A stretch of 64,000 nt of DNA. Origin: CAVVAH01 sp963746175. Lineage in GTDB: Bacteria > Actinomycetota > Actinomycetes > JACCUZ01. Positions within the stretch are counted from its first letter, which is position 1. Every line of letters starts with the position of its first letter. A program made the translations under genes and the position numbers. The stretch lies in assembly GCA_963746175.1 (NCBI GenBank), contig CAVVAH010000004.1:1302001-1366000 (forward strand), given 5' to 3'. Shown in pieces: positions 24,681-33,871 of this stretch. The notes under the pieces are model-generated. The model saw nothing but the letters and a program-made list of their open reading frames with translations. It had not been told where the DNA came from and did no database searches.

Positions 24681-24730
24681 GTGGCATCGGCCTGTTGTGG
24701 ACCGGTACAGCCCAGCATCCGGACCACCCC

Positions 24731-24874
24731 GCGACCACCGTCGGACCGACGGCGGGATCCAGGCGGGTGGAGCGTCTGTGCCCGGGCCGCGCTGACCTGC
24801 ACCGACGACCACGGACCGCGACCGACGGAGGGATCCCAGCAGGTGGAGCGTCCGTGTCCTTGGCCGCTCTGACC
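24731..24874. repeat. Imperfect direct repeat in a gene-free 400-bp interval
   Basis: The interval 24527-24925 has no convincing gene. It holds two divergent copies of a roughly 65-bp segment, about 76 bp apart: GGATCC at 24755 and 24831, each followed by AGG or AGCAGG-TGGAGCGTC-GTG and then a GCCGC(G/T)CTGACC (about 24785-24797 and 24862-24874). Origin unknown. Confidence 0.5.
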
Positions 24875-24925
24875 GGACTGACGTAGGTGGCCCGCCAGCT
24901 GACGCTCAGCCGCCCGAGGCGACCG

Positions 24926-27331
24926 TCAGCGGCACTCGGGGCGGTTGGAGTTGCCGCAGTCGTCGTTCCCGGTGCCGGTGCCGCCCGGGCCGAGGGTCTG
25001 GTCCGGCGTCGGGGTGTTGGTCGGCTGGGTCGGCGCAGGCGGTCCGGCGCTGACGTAGAGCACGACCCGCTGGCCGGGGTAGACCTGCGCGTCGGAACCC
25101 GGGAAGGAGTACGCCACCGTCCCGGCCGGCGCGTAGGTGACGTAGACCGGGTTGTCGCTGACGACCGGGTCGAGAGCCGCCTTGCGCAGGATCGACTTCG
25201 CCTGCTCGACGCTCTTGCCGGTGACGGTCGGCACCGAGATCGCCGAGCCCGACTTGACGTCGTCGGCGGCCGAGGTGAACGACGAGACCGGGGTGTTGGC
25301 CAGGGTGCGGCTCATCATCTGCTGCCAGATCGGGCCGGGGAGGCAGCCACCGCAGACGTCGCCGTAGTAGGTGCCGCCGATCACGATGTTGCTCAGCGGG
25401 TAGCCGCCGCGGGGCGGGCTGGGGTTGCCGGCCCAGACGGCGGTGGCGAGGTCGGGCGTGTAGCCGACGAACCACACCGAGACGCGTGAGTTGGTGGTGC
25501 CGGTCTTGCCCGCCGCCGGCCGTCCGATGGCTGCCCGGGTACCCGTGCCGCGCTCGACGACGCCCTGCAGCAGCTCGTTGACGCCGTCGGCGATCTTCTG
25601 GTCGAGCACCTGCTGGCAGTCGGCCTGCGGCACCTGGAGCCGGTTGCCGGACGGGTCGGTCACCTCGAGGATCGCGATCGAGTTGCAGTGGTTGCCGCGC
25701 GCCGCGAACGTCGCGTAAGCCTCCGCCATCGACAGCGGCGACACCTCGTCGACGCCGAGGGTGAACGTCTTGTACGGCCCGACCAGCCTCTTGCCGTCGG
25801 CGCGGTTCATGCCGAGCGAGGTGGCGATCTGCCACGGCCGGCACACGCCGACGCGCTCCTCGAGCTGGGCGAAGTAGGTGTTGATCGACCCCTCGATGCC
25901 GGTCTCGAGGGTGTAGTTGCCGTTCTCGCTCGGGGTCTCGTTGAAGGGGTCCCACTTGTCGGTGAGGACCTCGCCCTTGCAGCCCTGCACGTCACCGATG
26001 TGCGCCTGGTACGGCGCGTAGATCGAGTAGCTGAACGGGTAGCCCTCCTCGAGGGCGGCCGCCGCCACGAACGGCTTGAACGTCGACCCGGCCTGGAAGC
26101 CGCTGCTGCCGCCGTAGGCGCGGTCGGTGGCGGGGTTGAACTGGATCTCGCCCTTCTTGGACCGGTCGCCGTAGTCCCGGCTGACCGCCATCGCGCGGAT
26201 CTGGCCGGTGCCGGGCTGCACCGAGACCAGCGCCGACGCCACCTTGTCGGTGGGGCTCACGTGCGCGGCCACCGAGTCCTGCGCGTTCTTCTGCGCCGCG
26301 CGGTCCAAGGTCGTCGTGATGGTGAGCCCGCCGCGGAGCAGCAGCGCGGTGCGCTCCTGCCGGGTCGCGCCGAACGCCTTGTCGTTCTGGATCGTCTTGA
26401 GCACGAAGTCGCAGAAGAAGGCGACGTTCGAGTCGCTGCAGCCGTTGCGCAGCGACTTCTTCGACGGCTTGAGGTCGAGCCCGGTGGCCTTCGCCTGCTG
26501 GACCTCCGCGTCGGTGGCGAGACCCACCTGCGCCATCCGCGTGAGGACGATGTCGCGCCGGGCGAGCGCGCGCTCCGGGTTCAGCACCGGGTTGTACGCC
26601 GTCGGCTGCTGCACGATGCCGGCGAGCAGCGCGGCCTGCGGCAGCGTGAGGTCGCGGGCGTGGGTGCTGTAGTAGCGGCGGGCAGCCGCCTCGACGCCGA
26701 ACGCGCCGTTGCCGAAGTACGCGATGTTGAGGTAGCGCTCGAGGATCTGCTCCTTGGTGTACTTGTCCTCGAGGGCGACGGCGTAGCGCAGCTCGCGCAG
26801 CTTGCGGGTGTACGACTGCTCGGTGGCCGCCTTGACCGCGGCCGCGCTCTTCTTCGCGTCGGGGATCTCGCGGGCCGACTCGAGCAGCACCTGCTTGACG
26901 TACTGCTGGGTCAGCGTCGAGCCGCCCTGCACGTCGCGGCCGGACGAGTTGTTGACCAGCGCGCGGAGCGTGCCGCGGAGGTCGATGCCGCCGTGGTCGT
27001 AGAACCGCGAGTCCTCGATCGCCACCACCGCCTGGCGCATGACCTGGGCGACGTCGGTGAGGGGCACCGACACCCGGTCCTCGTCGTAGAACGTGGCGAT
27101 GAGCGAGCCGTCGGCCGCCAGGATGCGGGAGCGTTCCGGCAGCGGGGGGATCTCGAGCTCGTTGGGCAGCGACTCGAAACCCTCGGCGCTGTCGCGGGCA
27201 GCAAGGCCCATCCCTCCGACGACGGGGAGGGTCACGCCGGCGACCAGGAGGCCGCAGAGCACGCTCACGAGCAGGAACAGGATCAGGCGGGAGACGAAAC
27301 CGCCGTCCCGGTCCGGTCGTAGATGGCTCAC
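24926..27331 (-). CDS. ponA2: Bifunctional penicillin-binding protein (ponA2 type) with PASTA domain
   Basis: 801 residues from GTG. One N-terminal helix (about 14-36), glycosyltransferase-51 domain with EDSRFYDHGGID and GGSTLTQQYVK, transpeptidase domain with AGSTFKPF (Ser near 416), SINTY and GKTGTT (near 607), then a PASTA domain (VPTVTGKSVEQAKSILRKA, about 690-755) and a Pro/Thr/Gly tail. Polymerises and crosslinks peptidoglycan outside the membrane; PASTA senses wall fragments. Divergent from whiB4, as in M. tuberculosis. Symbol by synteny and domains. Confidence 0.93.
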   Translation of the reverse strand: MSHLRPDRDGGFVSRLILFLLVSVLCGLLVAGVTLPVVGGMGLAARDSAEGFESLPNELEIPPLPERSRILAADGSLIATFYDEDRVSVPLTDVAQVMRQAVVAIEDSRFYDHGGIDLRGTLRALVNNSSGRDVQGGSTLTQQYVKQVLLESAREIPDAKKSAAAVKAATEQSYTRKLRELRYAVALEDKYTKEQILERYLNIAYFGNGAFGVEAAARRYYSTHARDLTLPQAALLAGIVQQPTAYNPVLNPERALARRDIVLTRMAQVGLATDAEVQQAKATGLDLKPSKKSLRNGCSDSNVAFFCDFVLKTIQNDKAFGATRQERTALLLRGGLTITTTLDRAAQKNAQDSVAAHVSPTDKVASALVSVQPGTGQIRAMAVSRDYGDRSKKGEIQFNPATDRAYGGSSGFQAGSTFKPFVAAAALEEGYPFSYSIYAPYQAHIGDVQGCKGEVLTDKWDPFNETPSENGNYTLETGIEGSINTYFAQLEERVGVCRPWQIATSLGMNRADGKRLVGPYKTFTLGVDEVSPLSMAEAYATFAARGNHCNSIAILEVTDPSGNRLQVPQADCQQVLDQKIADGVNELLQGVVERGTGTRAAIGRPAAGKTGTTNSRVSVWFVGYTPDLATAVWAGNPSPPRGGYPLSNIVIGGTYYGDVCGGCLPGPIWQQMMSRTLANTPVSSFTSAADDVKSGSAISVPTVTGKSVEQAKSILRKAALDPVVSDNPVYVTYAPAGTVAYSFPGSDAQVYPGQRVVLYVSAGPPAPTQPTNTPTPDQTLGPGGTGTGNDDCGNSNRPECR

Positions 27332-27496
27332 CCGGACAGCCTACGACGCCTCACTCGGCCGACCCGCGTAGTCCGTACTGACTAGGTCAGATTGGACCGA
27401 ACGGTCCTGTTGCCCCTCACGTCCCGTTCCGTACCGTCCCACGAGGAAGATCTCGAGCACGCACCACCGCACCATGAGCACGAAGGACGGTCCGGC

Positions 27497-27817
27497 ATGA
27501 CGACGTGGGCAGAGGACTGGGCGTCCCGGGGGGCGTGCCGCACGAGTGACCCGGACAGCCTGTTCGTCCAGGGGGCGGCGCAGAACCGGGCCAAGGCCGT
27601 GTGCATGGGGTGCCCTGTGCGCACCGAGTGCCTCTCGGACGCGCTCGACAACCGGGTGGAGTTCGGGGTCTGGGGCGGCATGACGGAGCGTGAGCGCCGT
27701 GCGCTGCTGCGTCGCCGGCCCAACGTGACCTCCTGGCGGGCGATGCTCGAGACGGCCCGCAGCGAGTACGAGCGCAGCCTCGGCGTGACGCCGACGACGC
27801 TTCCGGTGGCGATGTAG
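27497..27817 (+). CDS. whiB4: WhiB family regulator, WhiB4 type
   Basis: 106 residues from ATG. Four cysteines C14, C36, C39 and C45 in the WhiB spacing bind a [4Fe-4S] cluster; the ALDNRVEFGVWGGMTERERRA turn is at 50-70. ELFVQGAAQ-type DSLFVQGAAQNRAKAVC and the tail RPNVTSWRAML match WhiB4 rather than WhiB1. WhiB4 is a redox-responsive DNA-binding regulator. Alone, divergent from the PBP gene. Confidence 0.88.
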   Translation: MTTWAEDWASRGACRTSDPDSLFVQGAAQNRAKAVCMGCPVRTECLSDALDNRVEFGVWGGMTERERRALLRRRPNVTSWRAMLETARSEYERSLGVTPTTLPVAM

Positions 27818-27860
27818 CCAGCGGTACGACCGGGGGCCCTCCGGCAACGAGGGCGACGGC

Positions 27861-27889
27861 GGGGCGGTCCTGGAGGGGAGGACCGCCCC
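27861..27889 (+). terminator. Intrinsic-type terminator after whiB4
   Basis: Perfect 10-bp stem GGGGCGGTCC (27861-27870) / GGACCGCCCC (27880-27889), 9-base loop, followed by a T-containing GTTCGGC. Between the convergent whiB4 and ArsA-type ATPase genes. Confidence 0.7.
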
Positions 27890-27921
27890 GTTCGGCATCT
27901 CCGGGCCGGTCCGCGGTCTCG

Positions 27922-29061
27922 CTAGCCGCCGCCGAGGGCGGCGCCGACCTCGCGGAGACCGGCCAGGTCATGGACGTCGCCCGGCTGGGCCGGGACGTCG
28001 ACGACCGGCACCCGCGGGTGCGCCGCGGTGAACCGGCCGCGCAGCGACTGCTCACGCTCGATGATCCGCATCCGCTCGGCGTGCAGCCGCAGCAGCCCGG
28101 CGACCAGCCGGTGGCCGCCCTCCTCGTCGAGGGTCTCGGCACCCGCGGTGGCGCGGGCGGCGGACAGGCCCTGCGCGCCGGTGGTGTGCACCCGGTTGAG
28201 GACCAGCCCGGCCAGCGGCATCTGCTCCTCGCCGAGCCGCTCCACGAAGTACGACGCCTCGCGCAGCGCGTCCCGCTCCGGCGCGGCCACCACGACGAAC
28301 GCCGTGCCCGAGGTCTTGAGCAGCTCGTACGTCGCGTCGGCCCGTTCCCGGAAGCCGCCGAACATCGTGTCCAGAGCGGCCACGAAGGTCTGCACGTCCT
28401 TGAGCACCTGGGCGCCGAGGATGCGGGTGAGCACGCCGGTGACCGCCCCGAGCCCGGCCCCGAGCACCTTGAGGTAGGCCCGACCGCCGGTGCGCGCCGG
28501 ACCCACCAGGATCCGGAGGAAGCGCCCGTCGAGGAACGACCCGAGCCGCTTCGGGGCGTCCAGGAAGTCCAGCGCGGACCGGCTCGGCGGGGTGTCGACC
28601 ACGACGAGGTCCCACCGCTGCTGGGCGCGCAGCTGGCCGAGCTTCTCCATCGCCATGTACTCCTGCGTGCCCGAGAAGCTCGACGACAGCGACTGGTAGA
28701 AGGGGTTCTCGAGGATCGTCGCCGCGCGGTCCGGCGCCGCGTGCGCGAGCACGACCTCGTCGAAGGTCCGCTTCATGTCCAGCATCATCGCGTCGAGCGC
28801 CCCGCCCGCCGACTCGTCGACGCCGCGCACCCGGCGCGGGGTGTTGTCGAGCGCGGTGAGCCCCATCGACTGCGCCAACCGGCGCGCGGGGTCGATGGTC
28901 AGCACGACGACCGTCCGCCCCTGCTCGGCGGCTCGCACCGCCAGGGCAGCGGCGGTCGTCGTCTTGCCGACGCCGCCGGACCCGCAGCAGACCACGATGC
29001 GGGTCCGCGGGTCGCCGATCACGGTGTCGAGGTCGAGCGCCGGCGGGCTGCTGGCCGCCAT
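27922..29061 (-). CDS. ArsA/GET3-family ATPase (second of pair)
   Basis: 379 residues from ATG (a GTG one codon earlier is possible); its start overlaps the previous gene's TGA. P-loop CGSGGVGKTTT (about 27-37), switch motifs VVVLTIDPARRLAQSMG and VVDTPPSRSALDFL. Orthologue of M. tuberculosis Rv3680 by order. Whether it pumps anions or delivers tail-anchored proteins is unknown; no ArsB partner is nearby. Works presumably as a heteromer with the neighbour. Confidence 0.88.
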   Translation of the reverse strand: MAASSPPALDLDTVIGDPRTRIVVCCGSGGVGKTTTAAALAVRAAEQGRTVVVLTIDPARRLAQSMGLTALDNTPRRVRGVDESAGGALDAMMLDMKRTFDEVVLAHAAPDRAATILENPFYQSLSSSFSGTQEYMAMEKLGQLRAQQRWDLVVVDTPPSRSALDFLDAPKRLGSFLDGRFLRILVGPARTGGRAYLKVLGAGLGAVTGVLTRILGAQVLKDVQTFVAALDTMFGGFRERADATYELLKTSGTAFVVVAAPERDALREASYFVERLGEEQMPLAGLVLNRVHTTGAQGLSAARATAGAETLDEEGGHRLVAGLLRLHAERMRIIEREQSLRGRFTAAHPRVPVVDVPAQPGDVHDLAGLREVGAALGGG

Positions 29062-30062
29062 CACGCCATCCCCTGCGCGCAGAGGCGCTCCGCCAGGGCG
29101 TACAGGCCGCCGAGGTCGACACCCTCCGACAGCAGCGGCAGCTCGTACGTCGGCCGGCCGAGCGTCTTCAGCGTGCGGCGCTGGGCCTTCTCCAGCGCGA
29201 CCCGCTCGGCGTGCTCGCCCGCCTCCACCAGCAGCGCGTCGACGCCGGGGTCGCGGACGTTCAGGCCGGCGGCGACCAGCCCTGCGACCACGTCCGCGCG
29301 CGGCAGCCGACCCTTGGCCGCGGCCGTCAGCTCGGCCACCTTGAGCAGCGGCGCGCGCACCGCGTTGACGACGATCCCGCCGAGCGGCAGCCCGGCCGCG
29401 GTCAGCTCGGCCGCGGCGTCGGCCGTCTCCTGGACCGGCATCTCCTCGAGCAGCGTGACGAGGTGCACCGCGGTCTGCGGCGACGTCAGCAGCGCCATGA
29501 TCGAGTCGGCCTGGCTGCGGATCGGCCCGACCTTGGCGAGCCCCGCCACCTCGGCGTTGACCCCGAGGAACCGGGTGATCCGCCCGGTGGGTGGCGCGTC
29601 GAGCACGACTGCGTCGTAGACCGGCCGCTTGTCGGCCTTCCTGCGGACCGCCTCGTAGATCTTGCCGGTGAGCAGCACGTCGCGCATGCCCGGCGCGATC
29701 GTCGTCGCGAAGTCGATGGCGCCGATCCGCCGCAGCCCGCGACCGGCGCCGCCGAGCTTGTAGAACATGGCGAGGTACTCGAGCAATGCCTCCTCGGCGT
29801 CGACCGCCAGTGCCGCGACGTCGCCACCGCCGGGACCCACGGCCACCTTGCGCTCGCCGTACGGCAGCGGCGGTACGTCGAAGAGCTGGGCGATGCCCTG
29901 CCGGTTCTCGACCTCGACGAGCAGGGTCCGTCGGCCGGCGCCGGCCAGGGCCAGCGCGAGCGCGGCGGCGACCGTGGTCTTGCCGGTGCCGCCCTTGCCG
30001 GTGACGACGTGCAGCCGGACTCCTTCCCAGTCGGAGTCGCCCCGCGGGGTGTCGCCGGCCAT
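29061..30062 (-). CDS. ArsA/GET3-family ATPase (first of pair)
   Basis: 333 residues from ATG (MAGDTPRGDSDWEGVRLHVV). P-loop VTGKGGTGKTT at 20-30, DAPPTGRITRFLG and a late switch; shorter than its partner. Corresponds to Rv3679 in order. The TGA is shared with the start of the downstream partner, so equal synthesis is expected. A GTG-started longer form would overlap the divergent acetyltransferase promoter. Confidence 0.88.
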   Translation of the reverse strand: MAGDTPRGDSDWEGVRLHVVTGKGGTGKTTVAAALALALAGAGRRTLLVEVENRQGIAQLFDVPPLPYGERKVAVGPGGGDVAALAVDAEEALLEYLAMFYKLGGAGRGLRRIGAIDFATTIAPGMRDVLLTGKIYEAVRRKADKRPVYDAVVLDAPPTGRITRFLGVNAEVAGLAKVGPIRSQADSIMALLTSPQTAVHLVTLLEEMPVQETADAAAELTAAGLPLGGIVVNAVRAPLLKVAELTAAAKGRLPRADVVAGLVAAGLNVRDPGVDALLVEAGEHAERVALEKAQRRTLKTLGRPTYELPLLSEGVDLGGLYALAERLCAQGMA

Positions 30063-30118
30063 GCGGGAGACCCTAACTGGCTCGGCGCCGGCCCCGGGCT
30101 GCCGTACCGTCGCCGCTC

Positions 30119-30610
30119 GTGACCGCACGTCCGCGCCTCGAGAGCACGCACCTCGTCCTCGTCCCGCAGACCATGGCGGCGGCCCGCGCGCTGCTCGCCG
30201 GCGAGGACCCCGGGCTGCCGCTGGCCGAGGGATACCCGCACGCCGACACGTTCGACGCGCTGCGGATGGTCGTCGAGCACGGCGGGCCGGACGACGGCGG
30301 CTGGTTCGTGCTGCTGCCCGACGAGTCGGGAGACGGCCGGGTGGTGGGCGACCTCGGCACGTTCGGCCCGCCCGACGATGACGGCCGGGTCGAGATCGGC
30401 TACGGGCTCGCGGCGCCCTACCGCGGCCGGGGCATCGGCACCGAGGCGGTCGGCACGTTCGTCGACTGGCTGGTCACCGTGCCCGGCGTCCGGGTGGTCG
30501 TGGCCCGCGTCGAGGTCGGCAACGAGGCCTCCCGCCGGCTGCTGGCACGGATCGGCTTCGTCCTCACCGGCGAGGCCGACGGCCACTGGACCCTCGAGCG
30601 CCAAGCCTGA
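30119..30610 (+). CDS. GNAT acetyltransferase, RimJ/RimL type
   Basis: 163 residues from GTG. RLESTHLVLVPQT start and the acetyl-CoA motif GYGLAAPYRGRGIGTEAVG (about 98-116), with NEASRRLLARIGFVLTGE at the end, are typical of ribosomal-protein or small-molecule N-acetyltransferases. Divergent from the ArsA pair; acceptor unknown. Confidence 0.85.
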   Translation: MTARPRLESTHLVLVPQTMAAARALLAGEDPGLPLAEGYPHADTFDALRMVVEHGGPDDGGWFVLLPDESGDGRVVGDLGTFGPPDDDGRVEIGYGLAAPYRGRGIGTEAVGTFVDWLVTVPGVRVVVARVEVGNEASRRLLARIGFVLTGEADGHWTLERQA

Positions 30611-30651
30611 GCCAGCCAGCCGGCGAAGACACCACCCGCGACAATGACGGC

Positions 30652-31122
30652 ATGGTGCACGGCTCCGAGGACACCGTCGCGTTCCGGCTCTGGCCGCCGG
30701 TCGCGATCGGCGCACCCCTGGTGGCCGGCTGGCTGGCCACGCAGCTGTGGGGTGACCCGGTTGACCTCGGTGGGTGGCGGGTGCTGCTCGGATGGCTGCT
30801 GGTGCTGGCGTTCGCCGGGTGGAACGGCTGGTCGCTGTGGCTCTTCGGCAGGCACGAAACGGGGCTGCTGCCGGGGCAGCCGACGAGCGCGATGATCGAG
30901 CAGGGGCCGTACCGCATCTCGCGCAACCCGCTGTACGTCGGCCTGCTCGCGCTCTACCTCGGGCTGGCGCTCCTGGCACCCACGGTCTGGGGGCTCGTGC
31001 TGTTCCCGGTCGCGGTGCTGCTCGTCCTCTGGGGCGCGATCCACCCCGAGGAGCGGTTCCTGCACGAGCGGTTCGGGGCCCCCTACGACGACTACCGGCG
31101 GCGGGTCCGACGCTGGCTGTAG
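30652..31122 (+). CDS. Isoprenylcysteine-carboxyl-methyltransferase-like membrane protein
   Basis: 156 residues with about four helices and the C-terminal signature GPYRISRNPLYVGL plus HPEERFLHERFGAPYDDYRR, the SAM-binding end of the ICMT/phospholipid methyltransferase fold. The methylated substrate in bacteria is unknown. Starts 41 bp after the acetyltransferase and could be co-transcribed. Confidence 0.8.
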   Translation: MVHGSEDTVAFRLWPPVAIGAPLVAGWLATQLWGDPVDLGGWRVLLGWLLVLAFAGWNGWSLWLFGRHETGLLPGQPTSAMIEQGPYRISRNPLYVGLLALYLGLALLAPTVWGLVLFPVAVLLVLWGAIHPEERFLHERFGAPYDDYRRRVRRWL

Positions 31123-31142
31123 GCCACCGACCGGTCGACTGG

Positions 31143-31481
31143 TCAGTGGTCGCGCTGGTGCCAGGCGAAGCCGAGGGCGACGTTGACGGCGTACGCCGCG
31201 GCCAGCAGCCCGCCGAGCACCAGGTGACCCACGAGTGCGAGGCCCGCGGAGGCGACCGCGAACAGGGACGCCTCGACGGCGAAGCGGGCCGGGTCGGCGA
31301 GGCGGATCTTCGCCCGCGGCGCCACCCACAGCCCCCACAGCGAGGCCGCGACGGCCGGCAGCAGCACGGCCAGCAGGACCTGGAGCACCACCGGGCCGCC
31401 GAGCCGCCAGCCGACGACCGCGAGCGCCGCGAGCAGGCAGAGCTCGAGCAGGAACCGCACGCCGAGGTTCGCGGCCCTCAT
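31143..31481 (-). CDS. YrdB family (DUF2568) small membrane protein
   Basis: 112 residues, four short helices, LGVRFLLELCLLAALAVVG then LWGLWVAPRAKIRLADPARF. These motifs fit the DUF2568/YrdB family of unknown role. Its ATG overlaps the hydrolase stop (ATGA). Confidence 0.8.
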   Translation of the reverse strand: MRAANLGVRFLLELCLLAALAVVGWRLGGPVVLQVLLAVLLPAVAASLWGLWVAPRAKIRLADPARFAVEASLFAVASAGLALVGHLVLGGLLAAAYAVNVALGFAWHQRDH

Positions 31482-32293
31482 CCGAGTGCCTCCGCCACGG
31501 CTGCGAGCACGTGCGGCCAGGCCGGCGCGAGCGGGTCGATGAGGGCGTAGTGCCCGACGCCGGGCAGCTCGCGCAGCCGGACGTCGTCGCCGGCTTCCCG
31601 GGCCGACGCGGCGAAGGAGCGGGCGACCTCGACCGGCACCACCGGGTCGGCGGTCCCGTGCACCAGGACCGTCCGTACGCCGGTGGGCGGCAGCCGCGCC
31701 GGGTCGGCAGCGGACCACCGCTCGGGGTGCCGTCGCGGCGGTCCGCCGAGCAGCGACCGGGTCGCGTTGCCGCCGAGACCGAGCCGGTCGGCCACGGCCA
31801 GGTCGACGACCCCCGCGAGCGGGACGACCGACGCGGCGAGCGGTGCGGAGCTCCGCCACGGCGTCGACTCCGGCAGCCGGTGCCGGGCCGCGAGCCAGGC
31901 GACGAGGTGGCCGCCCGCGGAGTGCCCGATGAAGCAGACCCGCGCCGGGTCGATGCGACCGGGGACGGCGCCGGCGACCAGCCCGACGACCGTGTCGGCC
32001 ATCAGTGCGACGTCGTCGAACGTCGCGGGCCAGCCGTCGCCGGTGCGGCCGACCCGGCGGTACTCCACGGTCGCCACGACGTAACCGGCCGCGGCGAGCC
32101 CGGCCGACTGCGGACCGGCGTGCGCCCGGTCGTACTCCGCCCTCCAGAAGCCGCCGTGCACGACGACGACCATCGGCGCCGGCTCGGGCGAGGCGGGCAG
32201 CCGGACATCGACGACGTGCTCGGGCAGCGGGCCGTAGGCCAGTGACAGGTCGGGCGGTGGCGCCGGCCGGTCCAGGACGTCGTCGTCGGACAC
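31478..32293 (-). CDS. Alpha/beta hydrolase
   Basis: 271 residues from GTG. Oxyanion motif HGGFW, nucleophile elbow GHSAGG (Ser), acid in HGTADPVVP and His in PGVGHYALID give a complete triad of the hormone-sensitive-lipase/kynurenine-formamidase-like group. Substrate unknown. In a leftward group SDR-hydrolase-YrdB with 3-bp and 4-bp junctions. Confidence 0.85.
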   Translation of the reverse strand: MSDDDVLDRPAPPPDLSLAYGPLPEHVVDVRLPASPEPAPMVVVVHGGFWRAEYDRAHAGPQSAGLAAAGYVVATVEYRRVGRTGDGWPATFDDVALMADTVVGLVAGAVPGRIDPARVCFIGHSAGGHLVAWLAARHRLPESTPWRSSAPLAASVVPLAGVVDLAVADRLGLGGNATRSLLGGPPRRHPERWSAADPARLPPTGVRTVLVHGTADPVVPVEVARSFAASAREAGDDVRLRELPGVGHYALIDPLAPAWPHVLAAVAEALG

Positions 32294-32296
32294 GGC

Positions 32297-33049
<753 letters not shown>

Positions 33050-33158
33050 GTCGGACGTGGCGGGGGCAGCTGGCACCCGCGGACCGTCGCACGCAGGACG
33101 GGCAGGGTCAAGGAGACCGGCTGCCACGCGGTTCCGTCGTGGTCCTAGAGTCCGGCCC

Positions 33159-33317
33159 ATGACGAAGTGGGAGTACGCCACCGTGCCGCTGCTGATCCAT
33201 GCGACCAAGCAGATCCTCGACACCTGGGGCGAAGACGGCTGGGAGCTGGTGCAGGTCGTCCCCGGCCCCGGCGGCGGCGACCAGGTGGTCGCCTACCTCA
33301 AGCGGGCCAAGGCATGA
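33159..33317 (+). CDS. DUF4177 domain protein
   Basis: 52 residues: MTKWEYATVPLLIHATKQIL and the NxWG-like DTWGEDGWELVQVVPGPGG, the core of DUF4177. Synteny with the small Rv3678A gene. Function unknown. Its stop forms an ATGA junction into the second 80-bp cassette before ridA. Confidence 0.85.
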   Translation: MTKWEYATVPLLIHATKQILDTWGEDGWELVQVVPGPGGGDQVVAYLKRAKA

Positions 33318-33397
33318 AGTCCCCACGGAAGCGCTCGCGGGTGTGTTCACAGCTGGGAACGTCTTCGGACTCACGCTTCCGCGGGGGCCCCGAATGA
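33314..33397 (+). repeat. 80-bp hairpin cassette at an ATGA junction (copy 2, DUF4177-ridA)
   Basis: 76 bases (33318-33393) between two ATGA copies (33314-33317, 33394-33397), exactly as at 17470-17553. TCCCCACG (33320-33327) and CCGCGGGGGCCCCG are identical to copy 1. The stem CCCCACGGAAGCG/CGCTTCCGCGGGG has one A-C mismatch at the same place as copy 1, while bases 8-13 of the stem differ but still pair, so the hairpin is preserved by compensatory changes. It covers the G-run before the RidA start. Confidence 0.7.
33314..33397 (+). CDS. 27-codon ORF bridging DUF4177 and RidA
   Basis: ATG overlapping the DUF4177 stop; peptide begins MKSPRKRSRVCSQLG and ends RFRGGPE; the TGA overlaps the RidA ATG. 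Identical length and overlaps to the ORF at 17470-17553. Basic and Ser-rich. Translation unproven; may be a carrier frame for translational coupling. Confidence 0.3.
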   Translation: MKSPRKRSRVCSQLGTSSDSRFRGGPE

Positions 33398-33861
33398 GCA
33401 GGGCGGAGGACCGGCTCGCCGAGCTCGGTCTCACGCTCCCCGCCGTGTCGGCCCCGGTCGCGGCGTACACGCCTGCGGTCCGCACCGGCGACCTGGTGTT
33501 CACCTCCGGCCAGCTGCCCAACGTCGACGGCAAGCTCGTCGCCACCGGCAAGGTCGGCGCCGAGGTCGACGCCGACGACGCCCAGGGCTATGCGCGGACC
33601 TGCGCGCTCAACGCCCTGGCGGCGGTGAAGTCCTTGGTCGGCGACCTCGACAAGGTCCGCCAGGTCGTCAAGGTGGTGGGGTTCGTCGCGAGCGCGCCGG
33701 ACTTCACCGGCCACCCCGGCGTCATCAACGGCGCCAGCGAGCTTCTCAACCAGGTGTACGGCGACGCAGGGGTGCACGCGCGCAGCGCCGTCGGGGTCGC
33801 CGCACTGCCGCTGGACGCCCCGGTCGAGGTCGAGATCGTCGTCGAGGTCGACCCCGGCTGA
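33394..33861 (+). CDS. RidA family (YjgF/Rid) protein
   Basis: 155 residues. Rid core: TGDLVFTSGQLPNVDGKL, ALAAVKSLVGDLDKVRQVVKV and RSAVGVAALPLDAPVEVEIV. RidA enzymes hydrolyse reactive 2-aminoacrylate-type enamines/imines. Corresponds to Rv3678c by order. ATG set by the ATGA junction of the cassette; convergent with the MerR gene, 10 bp apart. Confidence 0.9.
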   Translation: MSRAEDRLAELGLTLPAVSAPVAAYTPAVRTGDLVFTSGQLPNVDGKLVATGKVGAEVDADDAQGYARTCALNALAAVKSLVGDLDKVRQVVKVVGFVASAPDFTGHPGVINGASELLNQVYGDAGVHARSAVGVAALPLDAPVEVEIVVEVDPG

Positions 33862-33871
33862 AGCAGCCGAG

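Noticed and set aside
24543..24872. 109-codon frame in the 24.5-24.9 kb gap
   Set aside because: No ribosome site, composition unlike the neighbours, covers the hairpin and the direct repeats; better explained as non-coding.
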